A stretch of 64,000 bases of DNA from Cristatella mucedo (lineage: Eukaryota; Bryozoa; Phylactolaemata; Cristatellidae). Position 1 is the first letter of the stretch. Each line of letters begins with the position of its first letter. The notes beneath the pieces are model-generated. The model ran no database searches. It was not told where the DNA came from and saw only the letters and a program-made list of their open reading frames with translations. The position numbers were made by a program, and so were the translations under genes. This document shows, in pieces, positions 9,763 through 21,760 of this stretch. The stretch is from contig WPIO01000011.1 in NCBI GenBank assembly GCA_009760855.2, positions 6,026,001 to 6,090,000 on the forward strand. The letters run 5' to 3'.

Positions 9763-11037
9763 CGAGCCTTGTCTCGAAAACCGGAATCTCGTTGCAATTC
9801 TATCTTCATAACCCGCGCATTAGGCCATTGCAGTATGGCGAGTGTCGCACTGTTCTGGGGAGCTGGCAACTTGACGCTGGTGTGCAGTTGAAGAGCACCT
9901 GTGGACCAAGAACTAGCAGGCCAGTTTCTTTTGCAATCATCGCGTAAGAATTTGAATTTTGCATACGTCAGTTCTTAACAAAATGTATTTTGGTTGAAAG
10001 TAACTGCTGTTTGTAAAATGGGCGAAAGTTTTTCTCTTAAAAATTCTTGCGTTTGCTTCATTTGGCGCCCTGCTATCGACGAGCACGTGACTCGTTTCGC
10101 AGATGCACAGGTATTTATAATGGCACTTCTCTGGTTGACCCCACACAATTTTGAAGAAGTTTCTAGCCACGCTAAAGTAACTGCTGTCAACGACAACGGC
10201 CCCGGCTTCTTAATATTCTTGCTTGACAGTGTCCGATTCATTAAAGTCTAGAATATTCTCGCCAACTCACACAGACAAGTTTGAATTGCGATTAATAGTT
10301 CTTAAGCAGTGCAAGGCTCTCCATCCACTTCATTTTCTCTATTACAGAGCGTGACATATTATGACGGAGCAATATTGACGAACCTGCCTAGCTGCTGAGA
10401 GAAATTGTGTGTTTGCTATGCACTTTAGGTCAAAATTTACGCCTTTGCCAAATGCAGCTCATGGCAACCGATTAGTCAGACTTCTGGCTAGTAACGTGAA
10501 CTGAATCATGCACCGACAATCGCTTAAAGATCAAAGTAACAAAAAGGGAAAAGTTCAGCGGGGCGAAAGAAAAAATGATCTGAACGGAAGAATGAATGCG
10601 TATGCACATATTACTGACCTGGCAAAGTGGAAATAAAACTCACTAAGCTAAGCAAGTTTGGGTAACCTTTGGTCACTCGACTTTGATCACTCGATCGATG
10701 CGATTCTTCACTGGGTCAAGGATTTTTAGCAAGAAAAAACGTTAAAAACAGGCTCGACGTATACTTGACATGGCCTAGCGGCAGCTCATCAGCAAGGATA
10801 AGCGGACTTCAAATGAAAGAATAACATTTCACTGTCAAGCTATTGTTCTTTCGCGTTATTTACCCATCTTTTGTCAATATAATTGTGTTCCGTGAGTGAA
10901 AAATTAATGAGAAATAACGTCGCTAAATATGACATGAATCAAATTGAGATTCTGGATCAGTGGTCATAAATGCACGATAATATAGTTCGCAAGTTTGAAG
11001 ATAGCCACTAGAGTGTGAGTACAGCAAATACGGTAGC
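9763..11037. other. Unrecognised AT-rich sequence
   Basis: Short overlapping open frames on both strands near 9940-10250 show no recognisable protein features or splice signals. I see no repeat family here. Confidence 0.5.
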
Positions 11038-11468
<431 letters not shown>

Positions 11469-11639
11469 GAAACAGTACAAGTGAGTAACTGCTCTCTGGA
11501 TGGGTATAGGAAGTGTGGAAACAGTGGTCGGGAGGGAATGGGGTGTGGTCAGTGGGGGTGTCCTGTGTAGCCAACACTGGTGGTAACCGGGTTCACAGGC
11601 AAAGACAGCAAAGCTGCACATGGGCTTTTATCCATGGCT

Positions 11640-11840
11640 AAGGTGCTCGCACTTTACGACCCAGGTCTTGGGTTTAAGTCCAGCAGCGGATAGATAGTTC
11701 AATATGGTCGACCGCAAGCGGTTGTGATAGCCACTAAGGCTCTTCTGAGCTACATAAATGTGGCTGTCAAGTCAGATAATTTCCCATGGGGTTCCTAGGT
11801 GGTGGTTTCTTGACTCCTGACTCTGACAGTTATCAAATAA
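11640..11840 (+). mobile_element. tRNA-derived SINE (family 1), diverged
   Basis: The head contains TGGCTAAGGTGCTCG and a box B-like GGGTTTAAGTCC. A body follows with GCAAGCGGTTGTGATAGCCA, AAGGCTCTTCTGAGCTACAT and a GGCTGTCAAGTCAG tail. Order and spacing match the better copies at 38005, 39752, 42222, 47960 and 61740. A short AATAAAAATT tail ends it. Confidence 0.8.
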
Positions 11841-12414
11841 AAATTCAATTCATTGTGTTGGATCGCGTAGAGATCCGGGTATCGCCAGCCGCAAAAAAGT
11901 GATGCAAACAGGAAAAGGGGTCATCAGCAACTTAGGTCATCATCTCAACACCACTGATTTGCTTTTTGCATTTAAAAATACAATCAGGCGCTGGAACGAT
12001 GTAAGCCTTTAGTAGCAAGAACTTTCAGGTTCTGACCGTCGTTCTCTATGCCGCAGATCGCTCTCACTGCGCTCGCCTTGGCGTCGAAGGAATAGAGCAA
12101 GCAAATGGCGAGATCTGACTCACTCTGTCAGCAATTCGCATTTGAAAGATGCAGACTAATACGTGGCACGAGGATGCGGTCCAAGTGTCTGTATAGATAG
12201 GAATAGTCTGCCATAATAATACTATTAATATCATCCCAACTTTCTGGTCGCTATTGGTGCCCAGGAGGTATCCTAGCGAGCAGGATCATTGCTGCATAAC
12301 CGGAGTCCTTCGCGACGGGCGACGAAACGAGAGATAGCACGATCGCGCTTTCATGACACGTTATAAAAATTTACTTATACTTTTCCCGGGTAGTTAGTAT
12401 TATTCGCCAATTGG

Positions 12415-12600
12415 TTAAGTCTTAAAAAATATAGAAAATGGTTATTATTCCCCTATAACGCTCCCTTAATGAACACATCGGAGACATGTTTGAGACTTAC
12501 ACATTTTCTAGAGAATCGCAGAAGCTGTTATGGCTAAGAGTATGATATTCCCTAAAAAATATTCAGATTTGAGTAAACAAAATATTTTTATTACGTAATT
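12415..12600 (+). repeat. Copy of an old dispersed repeat (partner at 36995-37185)
   Basis: The string ATAGAAAATGGTTATTATTC, then CCCTATAACGCTCCCTTAATGA, a GAGACTTACACATTTTCTAG block and a GAGTAAACAAAATATTTTTA end, aligns in order with 36995-37185 (ATAGAAAATGGCCACTATTC ... AGAATAAACATGTTTTTACT). Neither has coding capacity. The family is unidentified. Confidence 0.6.
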
Positions 12601-13420
12601 ATGCTCGTAATTTGTGAGAAGACGTTAGACGGCGAGTCAGCTGTTTTATCGCGTAGCCTTATTTAAATGTCAATGGCTGATAGACTGGCAGGGCAGTGCG
12701 AGTTGATGGGCAAGGTCAAATGCACGGCGGAAAAATCTAAAATTGCGCGTGAGGTATACAGTGCATCACATTGATCATAAGTCAGATACAGAATGTAATA
12801 CCCGCGGCAGCAAGATGAAGACTCGTGGTATTTTTATGCTATGACGGCCTGCTGAACGCAACGCTTCAAAGGACCGAGGGCATAGGAAATGCGATGCCTC
12901 GGACACGGTGGGAAACCTGAACTATATCCGCCAAATCCGGCGAAGTGTTTTATTACGGTTGTGGCAATTCCGATATATTAAGCGACCTCTAGCCATCTGC
13001 TGCTGTTTGACTGAGATCAGACACACCAATTGCTTCGAGCGGGAGCGATAATTCTATAGTGCAGTAATACAATGTCTCTTTTTCTAGGGGTCTTGAAATC
13101 AAGCTATCATCCTGACTAGCTATTCATTCGATACTCAGAACTCAGGGCTTGAAGCCTCAAAGGCTTGACTGACCATTGATGTGCTCGAGCTAAATCCAGG
13201 TGTATTGACTGATTGTACTCCTATATTTTTAATGGCAAATCAGATGCGAAGCTGCAGCCATTGCTGTTGCCCACCATTGTTGCGTAGATCGATCAACAGT
13301 TTCTAACAGACCTCGCGGTCTTGCATATTGACTGGCGCGAATTCATTGTGAAAGCGCCGGTCACGTACAGCTACAGTACATTAGTACTTTTGTGGCCGTT
13401 TACGCATTCACCAGCCTCAG

Positions 13421-13490
13421 CGAGGTCATAGCGCTGGCTAGGTCACTGGGCTGGTGAGGTCATAGCGCTTCGCGAGGTCATTGGGCTGGC
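13421..13490. repeat. Tandem 34-35 bp repeat carrying four AGGTCA motifs
   Basis: Two units of GAGGTCATAGCGCT... each hold two AGGTCA hexamers. These start at 13423, 13440, 13457 and 13475, so all four are direct repeats spaced 17-18 bp. AGGTCA is the nuclear-receptor half-site; function here is conjecture. Confidence 0.8.
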
Positions 13491-15832
13491 CGCTGGAGCG
13501 TCGGATTACCTGCCGAATAGCCGTGCCAGTATCTTGGCAGCTAGGCAAGCATGTTCGACGATGGTAGCTGCTCATTCAACACCATTTTTCTTCCACAGCC
13601 AGTTTTGAACTTGCTCTTTTTATGTCAGCGTGACTCAAGGAAGAAAGTGTATATTATATATATAGCTAATTAATGTTTTCATGGAAAAAAGTCGGAGCAA
13701 TGACAATTGCAGCCAAGTAACTTTAAAGGATTTGTCAAAAAAGCCTTTTCAGTACACAGATTCACTACACTAAGAAGAAATATTGTTAAATAAATAGCTA
13801 TTGATAGTCATTACTAATAATTAAATTTCCAGGAATATTCGAAACAAGGTTTTTATTCTTGAAAATTTAAAATCTGATTTAGTCGGGATTTCTTCAGCAA
13901 TATCCGCTAGTACTAAAAAAACGTATCAAAGCCTGTTTTGGCCTCAGAGGCAGAACACATATTCTTCCTAGGCGCTAAGAGTTGTAGTGTTGTAACCGAG
14001 ACGCTTGCGATAGTCAAAGCTGGCTGCAGAACTACAATCAAACAGTAAGACTTTTATTGCCCGAGCAGGAATACTTACAGGTAGCGAGCTACACAAGTCA
14101 AGGTGAAAAGCTAAAAATACAGTGGCAGCTTGGCTTTGCCATTCTTATCCATCTAAGTCCAAAAAATGCTATTATATGTAGCCAAACGTAAGCAGACTAG
14201 ACTGTGGAGCTGATGTGGTCATCTAATGAGAGTTCATTTTTGAAAGCAGCATCCCGACTCCGTGCAGAGGCTACATGAGATATGCTCGCTGAATCAATTC
14301 TGAGGGCAAGGTTTTTCCATTTGTGACCGATACAAGGTTTGCCTATTACAATTAAGTTGGTTTTACGGTAATTAATTTGATAAAGTTAGCTGCCTATCAC
14401 AGGTAAATGTCAGCAGTACAAGCTGCAAGGGAGTTGACAGGTCACTAATGCTGGAAGGCAGGAGAGGAATCAAATTACAAGTAAATCTGTGTGCAATCTT
14501 CTTAGAATGAAATGTGAGATCGTGCTTGGCGATTACATTGGAGAATATAAATAATGAATGTAAGTAGACCTAAAACTGACCTTGAGCTACACCACAATGT
14601 AACGGCTCACTGAATAACCATTCATGTCATTTTCCTTCTCTTCTCAAAGATCTCTCGTAGTGCAGTGCACTCGATACCAAGAAATGACCTTCGGTGCTCA
14701 ACAAGGACTTTGCTAAAATTCATATCAAAAGCTGCCGAAAAATCTAGCCGAAATAGAAGGGATACTCAACGTAAATTCCGCATTCTTGGGCAGGTCTTTG
14801 TACTCTCGCTGACGCAAAGCCTCCACATCTTGGCCTTGGGAGCTGATCCCATGATGATTGCGGCTCCAGGGTCCAACGCTGGTACCTCTGGCTAAGCCTG
14901 GCCACGAGTTCAGTTGGTTCGTATTACAATTCTGCTTGTGCGAACCGATTATCTTGCAATCCTACTGTTGCCACCTTCCAGCCAAAACTAATCTAAGCGC
15001 ATTTGCAGTTCATTCAGCTCCAAGAATATTGCCATGAAAGTGTCACCGATAGATTCCATCTTCGATCAAACCTAGTGGTGCTGCCCTCTTGTGAATTTTT
15101 CGGGGTTCGATAACGGCGGTGCATACATCGAAGTATCCGAGTGGAAGAGCGCGAGAGCGAAAAGGAAGTGCGGCCTATAAATAATATAAATATATGAATA
15201 GCCTGCATCAGGCTATTATGACGGAGAGGCGCAGCCAAGACTCTCAGGTTTGGGCGAGGTCAGGATTTTCAGGTCGGGGGCAAGGTACACTGATCCTGCC
15301 CCTTGGGTCTGAGGAAATTCACCACAGGATATAATTACTTCCTTCTGCTCGTGGGGGACAAATGCCCTCCCCGGCTCCGCCCCTGCTATGACGTGCAGCG
15401 GGCAGGCAAAGTCGAGACGTAAAAAGCGAAGGGAATTTTTCGGGGCGTCGCAATCATTTTGTAAGAGGAATCAGAGTGACTTCAATATCATACAGCCACC
15501 GCAGAAACGTCAATCAGAAGTTAAAGTGCCTTGAAAACAGACACGTAAAACAGTCAAGTCGACTAGAAAGCTCAATCTGAGCAGAGGCAGAGGTTGCCCC
15601 ACCAAACGTGCATTGGCAGCGTCCTGTCGACTGTCCAGCTTTTATATGTTTGTTGAAATTTTTTTGAAATTGTGTCCGTAATTTTTCAAGGAAACCTGAG
15701 ATGATGTAATTGCTCGGTTGAATGCTTATATTTTAAGTAATATCACTTTCGTGTACTATCTCCCACCGATAACCGAACTCTGTGCATGCCGGAATCTAAA
15801 TTTCGGTAGTTACCACAAACAGAGTTTCCAGA

Positions 15833-15858
15833 TCTCTCTCTCTCTCTCTCTCTCTCTT
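15833..15858. repeat. (CT)n microsatellite
   Basis: About 13 CT units are followed by imperfect pyrimidine-rich sequence. Confidence 0.95.
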
Positions 15859-16595
15859 AATTTCATTCTCAATCTTTTGCTCTCTTTATCTCCATTTCTA
15901 TTGCTTTAATCTCGCTATTTCATCTCGCACATTGCTTTCATCTCTTTAACTTAGCTATGTATTAACCAATTATACCTCCAAGTTTTTCTTGAATAACGAA
16001 ATCCTTTTTTCGAAACTTACACAGGAGCCTCTTGATAGTCTTCCTCATTTGTCGCCCGTTTCACCCCAGTTTAGCACTTGTAAGCGCTAGCTACTGTGAA
16101 GGCTTTTCAGCTTTTACTGGATTCTTGTTCCGTATCTGTGCATTACGGAGTTAGGCGAAGCTTGCGAAAGTGTTTTCCTTAACATTGCGGAATGCACGTG
16201 GCACCTGATTTTGTAGAACCGCACGCAGTTATGCAGTGCATGCAACAAATGTCCGTGGCAATAAAAAGCTATACAGTTTGTGACATTCAAAAAAATAGAA
16301 GTATTCTGGCTATCTAGCAAGTCTCGATAGCGAGCTAGAATAACGAAGTGAACGCGTGCCAAAATTTAGAATAGGTGAGCTGTTTGTTATGCAGCTGATT
16401 ATTGTGAGAACTTTCTGCCCATGCTATCCCCTGTGATTCGTGCTCCGTTCGTTCCTTTATCGCGTCTTGTTCCCACAACCTTAAACTAGATAGGTCGTGG
16501 TGCACTACCCTCGCATCGTCTCGTGCTCTGACTATACAGCTCATGCTTGCTAGGCAAACAGTATGGCGATACGGCGCGTATCCGGCTACAGTCAG

Positions 16596-16664
16596 GAGCC
16601 CGATAGGGGCTCGAAGTTGAACGAGATGCAGCAGGCCAAGTTCAGGGAGGCTGGGGCGCTCTAG
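16596..16664 (+). CDS. Possible orphan terminal exon
   Basis: After an acceptor GGCTACAGTCAG (AG 16594-16595) a phase-0 frame reads EPDRGSKLNEMQQAKFREAG then AL and TAG at 16662-16664. It lies in a local GC-rich island (about 16560-16800) with codon choice like the CEP112 exons. An AATAAA at 16948-16953 could end a UTR of about 290 nt. I do not recognise the peptide and found no upstream exon to join it. CEP112 has already ended at 7602, so this would be another gene or an alternative end. Chance is not excluded for 23 codons. Confidence 0.3.
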   Translation, partial: EPDRGSKLNEMQQAKFREAGAL

Positions 16665-16947
16665 CGACGGCGCGTGAAAGCCGCCGTGCAGCGTGTGCCG
16701 CACAGCTCAGCTGAGCGCGCAGCGCTCGGGCACCTGTTCTGTCGCTCCCGGATCGCGGCAGGGCAGCATTAGCTGCTGCTGTTGCTGCCAGGTCGCGAGT
16801 CACTTACGTGGGAGAATTCAGAATGCGGACTAAGGGCTTGATACGGTAACTGATTTGATTTGTCTTCGTGTGCTCAAACTTACTCATTCAATGAATAACA
16901 CCAGTTACTGCCTCAATTTGTACGTAGAGCAGTCACATTTTATATTG

Positions 16948-16953
16948 AATAAA
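16948..16953 (+). terminator. AATAAA polyadenylation signal candidate
   Basis: The hexamer AATAAA occurs about 284 nt after the TAG of the possible exon at 16596-16664. It would support a transcript end here, if that exon is real. Confidence 0.3.
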
Positions 16954-17302
16954 TGCTTCTAAAAGAATATTCGGTACATGCAAGTGTCAGCTGCTTTCGC
17001 CGAATGCATTCATCGGAGTTTGCCAAAGAGTCTACGAAGCCACGAGTACCAAGGAGCATTCGCGAGGGACAGAGTTTTCAAGTGCCAGCTTGAAATAGCA
17101 GCCTTAGGGGGTGCGGAGATGGCACGGAAGATAGCACGCGAAGTCCTTTGATCAAGAGTTGAGCAGTGAAGCGAAGCATTGTTATAAGAGGAGAGCTGAC
17201 GAGGAATAAATCAATCACATGCAAGCTGCGAACACACTTCCGGAAGGCACTCATCCGTCCTCCGAAAAGGATTTGAGATCTGCTTGCTAGTCTACCGGTA
17301 TT

Positions 17303-17607
17303 TGCAATCAGGCGCCTACAGCCGGTGCAAAACTACGTAGCTTGTGTCGTGAGCGTCGCAGTTGTCACTTCACACCACTTCTCACCAACCTGCACTGGCT
17401 ACCCGTCATGCAACGGATCGACTTCAAGGTTTGGTTGATCACTTTTAGGTTACTTCATTCTTTGGCTCGAGCCTACCTATCAGATCTACTGCCTCACCAG
17501 GCTAAGAGTCGTACCACCTGTACCTCGTGCAAACCTCAAATCCTTTGGAGACCATGCATTTAGTTCGTACGCTGCCAAAACCTGTAACTCACTCCCGACA
17601 TGCGTGA
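17303..17607 (+). mobile_element. LINE family A fragment
   Basis: This encodes LCRERRSCHFTPLLTNLHWL, then PVMQRIDFKVWLITFRLLHS and LARAYLSDLLPHQAKSRTTC, all in the order of family A. It breaks off at the conserved CTCACTCCCGACATGCGT block, where the AGT/AGC triplet array begins. Confidence 0.9.
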
Positions 17608-17611
17608 CGAG

Positions 17612-17627
17612 CAGTAGTAGTAGTAGT

Positions 17628-17713
<86 letters not shown>

Positions 17714-17728
17714 CAGTAGTAGTAGTAG

Positions 17729-17767
<39 letters not shown>

Positions 17768-17768
17768 C

Positions 17769-17866
<98 letters not shown>

Positions 17867-17957
17867 AAGTAGTAGCAGTAGTAGTAGTAGTAGCAGTAGT
17901 AGTAGTAGAAGCAGTAGAAGTAGAAGTAGAAGTAGTAGAAGTAGCAGTAGTAGTAGT

Positions 17958-17992
<35 letters not shown>

Positions 17993-18053
17993 CAGTAGTA
18001 GTAGTAGCAGCAGCAGCAGCAGCAGTAGTAGTAGCAGTAGCAGCGACAGAGAA
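17612..18053. repeat. AGT/AGC triplet array, about 440 bp
   Basis: Blocks of AGC (one uninterrupted run of about 24 units at 17629-17701) alternate with blocks of AGT (about 17780-17866) and scattered AGA. Triplet phase is kept throughout, so both strands stay open: polyserine on +, Tyr/Cys on -. There is no initiation or splice context, so I do not treat it as coding. Confidence 0.97.
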
Positions 18054-18139
18054 GTAGTAGCAGTCTCATTAGGACATTTCAGAGGTTAGATGTCAATGTA
18101 AAGTGGTCACACAGTGAGCCTTCATTCATATGAAAGACG

Positions 18140-18935
18140 GGGTGCCCCGGAGGGTCTATTTTAGGTCCATTTCCATTCACAATTTATACTCCAGCTCTTG
18201 CTTACGTAATCGCCAAGCAAAATCTGGGCTATAATTTTTACGCAGACGAGACCGTGTATGCTGTAACCTTGCTTTGATATGCTATGGCCTTGCAGCGTCA
18301 TTGACTTTCTCAACTCCTAACAGGACGTAATGCTGACATTCACAGCTGAATTTAAGCAAATATCGTAAATCGAATGATGACACGATTAATTTAGTAATTA
18401 TATTTGGGATAAGTATTAATCCGAAAAAAAGCTCAACTCTCCCGATTTGCTCGGCCAGCATATCTGCTGCAGCGTCTGCACGCGATCCGAGTGTCCTATT
18501 TCAAAATTACTTTTCATTATAATGAGCACATAAACACCAACGTCAAGTCTGCTTTCATTCATTCAGGTAAAATTGCAAAAAATGCTCAGGAAAGTACTGC
18601 ATAGCCAAGCTGGTCCATGCATCCTGCACAACTTGAACTGGATATCCGAAACTCACAACTTGTAAGTCTTCCTTCCTTGTGACTTTCAAGTCGCTTACAC
18701 TTATTAAACAGCTCGTCTGGTAGACCTATTTGTCTTAAACGTCGATGCAGCCACACTACGCATTTCTCACTGACCTGCACTGGGTCTAAATCAAGCCGTG
18801 AATCAAAAACGAGGTCTTGTAATTAATTTTTAGGTTCCTTCATTGTCTTGCCGTGATTGATCTATTTGAATTAGCTTCAAATCCAACCTCTTTACGGACC
18901 TAGAAGCCCAGGTTAAAGCGGGCCACTTTAAAAGC
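18140..18935 (+). mobile_element. LINE family A fragment, degenerate RT core
   Basis: Frames with stops and shifts give GAPEGSILGPFPFTIYTPAL and then AKQNLGYNFYADETVYA, which is the RT catalytic box with the second Asp replaced by Glu. The C-terminal part follows in decayed form. It ends facing the tail of the minus-strand copy at 18948. Confidence 0.75.
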
Positions 18936-18947
18936 TTCTTTTCTTTT

Positions 18948-20430
18948 CAATAATAATAATAATGCAATTTATATAACGCCATCAGAGAACTATATCTCTT
19001 TCTTGGCGCTTTCCATTTGCTGCAAAGGAAACATGATCGAATGGTGAGTGGTATCATGCTTGATAAACAACGTTAATAACACGGTTAGGGGTGACATGCC
19101 TAGGGTCAGCATGCAAGTGTGGTTAATGGCAGCATGCAGTGTCAGCATGCATAAACATATAAAGGGCGAATCACAGGCACCGACTAAATGCTGTCCTAAA
19201 TAGGTGTGTTAAGTTCTTTTTAAATGCTGTCAAGTCAGGGGATGTTCTGACGCAAGCCAGGAGTGAGTTCCAGGCTTTGGGAGCATACGAACTAAATGCA
19301 CTGCCTCCAAAGGATTTGATATTTGTACGAGCTATTGGTAAACAGTTAGATTCCGAAAAGCAGGTGGTACTATGCTTGGCCTAGTAGAAGAGTAGATCTG
19401 ATAGGTAACCTGGAGACGAAGAATGAAGAGACCTAAAATGAGCGACGAAACTTTGAAGTCGATGCGTTATTTGACTAGTAGCCAGTGCAGGTCGGCGAGA
19501 AGTGGTGTGATGTGGCAACTGCGACGCTCACGACCGACAAGCCTAGCTGCGGAGTTTTGCACCAGCTCTAAGCGCCTGATTGCACAAGCAGATAGGCCTG
19601 CAAGCAGTGTGGTACAGAAGTCAAGATGGGATGTCATAAATGCATGGACATACATAGTTGTGGTATCCTTATCTAAACAAGCCCGAATGTTAGCTACGTT
19701 ATGTAGCTCTAAGTAGGCCGACGTGATTGTGGAGCTGATGTTGTTGTCTAACGATAGGTCACTTTGGAACATGATACCTAGATTTCGTGTAGATTCAACA
19801 TGAGATTTGCTTGCAAAGCCAATTTTGACCTTTGGATTTTCCAATTTCCGATTCACACTTGGTTGCCCTCAATTAATCAGTTAGTTTTATCATCATTTAA
19901 TTTTAGAAAATTTGCAGCCATCCATGTAAGGATGTCATCAATACATGCAGCAAGGAGTTAAGAAAATTTGAGGTGCTCGCAGGCTGAGAGGGATCAAAGC
20001 AAAGGTACAAACGAGTGTCATCCGCATAGAAGTGAAAGCCTAGATTGTGCTTGGCAATCACATCAGCAAGAGGTAGAGTATAAGCCGTGAAAAGAACCGG
20101 ACCACCTAGCACGGCGCCCTGAGGTACCGCGTACTTCACAGGTGCCTTAGATGATCTGTGTCTATTCCCATCAATACTCTGGAGTCTCCCACTGAGATAA
20201 GACCTGAACCATTGCAGACCAATGCCAGTGATGCCCAGGCGAGATGAGAGGCGCTCTGGAAGGACTTGTTGATCGATAGTATCAAAAGCTACCGAAAGAT
20301 CAAGAAAATTAAACAGAGATACTCTAACTATGTCTACATCCCTAAGTTGGTTGTTATACACCCGAAGTGCGGCTGACTCCATGAGTGATTAACTCTAAAG
20401 CCAGACTGGATCTGATTAGCAAGGTGCACT
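18948..20430 (-). mobile_element. LINE family A, 5'-truncated copy
   Basis: The copy starts at its (TTA)n tail (18948-18962 on +) and reads through the 3' UTR and RT backwards. On the minus strand the segment 19903-20382 gives SVAFDTIDQQVLPERLSSRL, QWFRSYLSGRLQSIDGNRHR and FHFYADDTRLYLCFDPSQPA, with an intact YADD. The segment 19467-19856 gives NLGIMFQSDLSLDNNISST and RRLELVQNSAARLVGRERRS. A frameshift separates the two. The 5' end breaks near 20430. Confidence 0.9.
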
Positions 20431-20519
20431 TTCGAGATGACGAGACAGTCGCAGTACCCCGACGCAGCGTCCCCATGAGACTACTCAGCCATGCGATCGT
20501 AGCTGACCACCTGACCCAC

Positions 20520-20660
20520 ACGCTTGCTTTAACTGACCTTGCAGTGAAATTCATTTCGCAGGTTAAGAAGACTCCTAGCCCTACAGACTGTTCGCCTACT
20601 ATTCACCTTCTTAGAGATGTATTCACATATTCGCACTTTCGCAAACCACTGATGAGGATC
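20520..20660 (+). mobile_element. Diverged LINE RT N-terminal fragment
   Basis: The + frame reads LAVKFISQVKKTPSPTDCSP then TIHLLRDVF, parallel to the family A segment before the RT domain (ILKFISRSKKTTSPFDNIPT at about 30370 on minus). It faces the minus copy to its left. It may be a separate, older family. Confidence 0.5.
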
Positions 20661-20699
20661 ATGATACAATGTCAGCCAATTAACACAGCCTCATTTATA

Positions 20700-21409
20700 T
20701 AATGGCAGAGGAGCCTCTGCGGCCGTCGAGATGCGTGGATATGCTGTCGCCGTATGCAAATATCACAATAAACGTGCCCTTAGCGTATCAAGTTGTCTTG
20801 TCTATGGGTCCATTCAAAAGGCTTCTGGTAGGCCATCATTAGGAAAGTAGCACCTGACCGAGAGAATTCCAGAAACTTACGCCCGGTCTCAGTTTCATTG
20901 TGCCCTTGAAAGGACGTGGATCGAGGAAAGGCCTATCAGTTAGACTCGTGAAAAAACTATACTGCCGATTGTATAACTACATTGTCAGAAAGGCTGACAG
21001 CCAGTTTCTGCTGTTAGCACTGCTGGAGCATGCCAAAGTGTTTGGTGCCGTTGATGACTATATCTTTCTTGAGCTCCTATAGTCTAGCCTGTGCATCACT
21101 GGCACTTTACTGCGACGGTTTAGGTTCTATCTCTATGGAATATTTTATAGCCTATATTTAAACATGCACCATTCATCCAGGGGAATTTTTAAATAATGGT
21201 TTACGTAGGAGTTTGTGCTTGGTTCACCTGCTTCACGCTTCGTGCTCTCTCTCTCACTCTTTTTTCTCTTGCCAATGTAATCGTCAAATGCGAGCGAAGC
21301 TTTCCTTTTTATTCTGGCTCAACATCTGCGCATCGCTCTCTCCCTACAAAAAAGCCCTACTCCCACGCAAGCGCCACGTGGTACTGCCAATGATTGCACC
21401 GCATGCTCT
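20700..21409. other. No recognised feature
   Basis: Short open frames at 20900-21082 and 21196-21488 lack features. Nothing here is supported as coding or repeat. Confidence 0.5.
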
Positions 21410-21760
21410 TCTGACTCGTGTCGTTTGGCTGTACATCGGACCAACCTCAGATCACTTGGAGACCGTGCCTTCAGTTCGTTACTACTAAAGACTAGAGCTC
21501 ACTGACGGCTGACGTTATCAGATCATTCACTGACTTGACATTTTGAAAGGAGCCGAAAGCGCCCCCCACCCGCTACTCAAAGCATTCACTGGTCCTTGTG
21601 AATGGTCGATTGAGTGCTTTTAGCAAGTGCTAAGACCGTTCAGCCCTATCACATCAGCCATATTTTCATGCTTCCCTTGCAAAATATGTAACTAGTCGAA
21701 GAGATTTAATAGTGCAGGGATGCTATGCAAATGTCTTTATTTTATCTCTAAAATTACTGT
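21410..21760 (+). mobile_element. LINE family A 3' fragment, decayed
   Basis: ACCAACCTCAGATCACTTGG then AGACCGTGCCTTCAGTTCGT parallels the family A block AACCTCAAATCCTTTGGAGA. A worn tail with GGGATGCTATGCAAATGTCT follows near 21715-21745. The part in between is only loosely alignable by eye. Confidence 0.5.

Larger units (their letters stand above)
11841..16595. other. Mostly unrecognised intergenic or intronic DNA
   Basis: No gene with splice-consistent exons was found. Open frames are short and of non-protein composition. Recognisable items are a dispersed repeat at 12415-12600, a tandem AGGTCA array at 13421-13490 and a (CT)13 run at 15833-15858. ORF 14665-14895 (+) and 16114-16362 (-) have no supporting features. 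Confidence 0.5.

Noticed and set aside
17560-18089. Open frames of 161-169 codons (polyserine; Tyr/Cys) in the triplet array
   Set aside because: They exist only because the triplet array keeps phase. There are no flanking domains, splice sites or initiation context.
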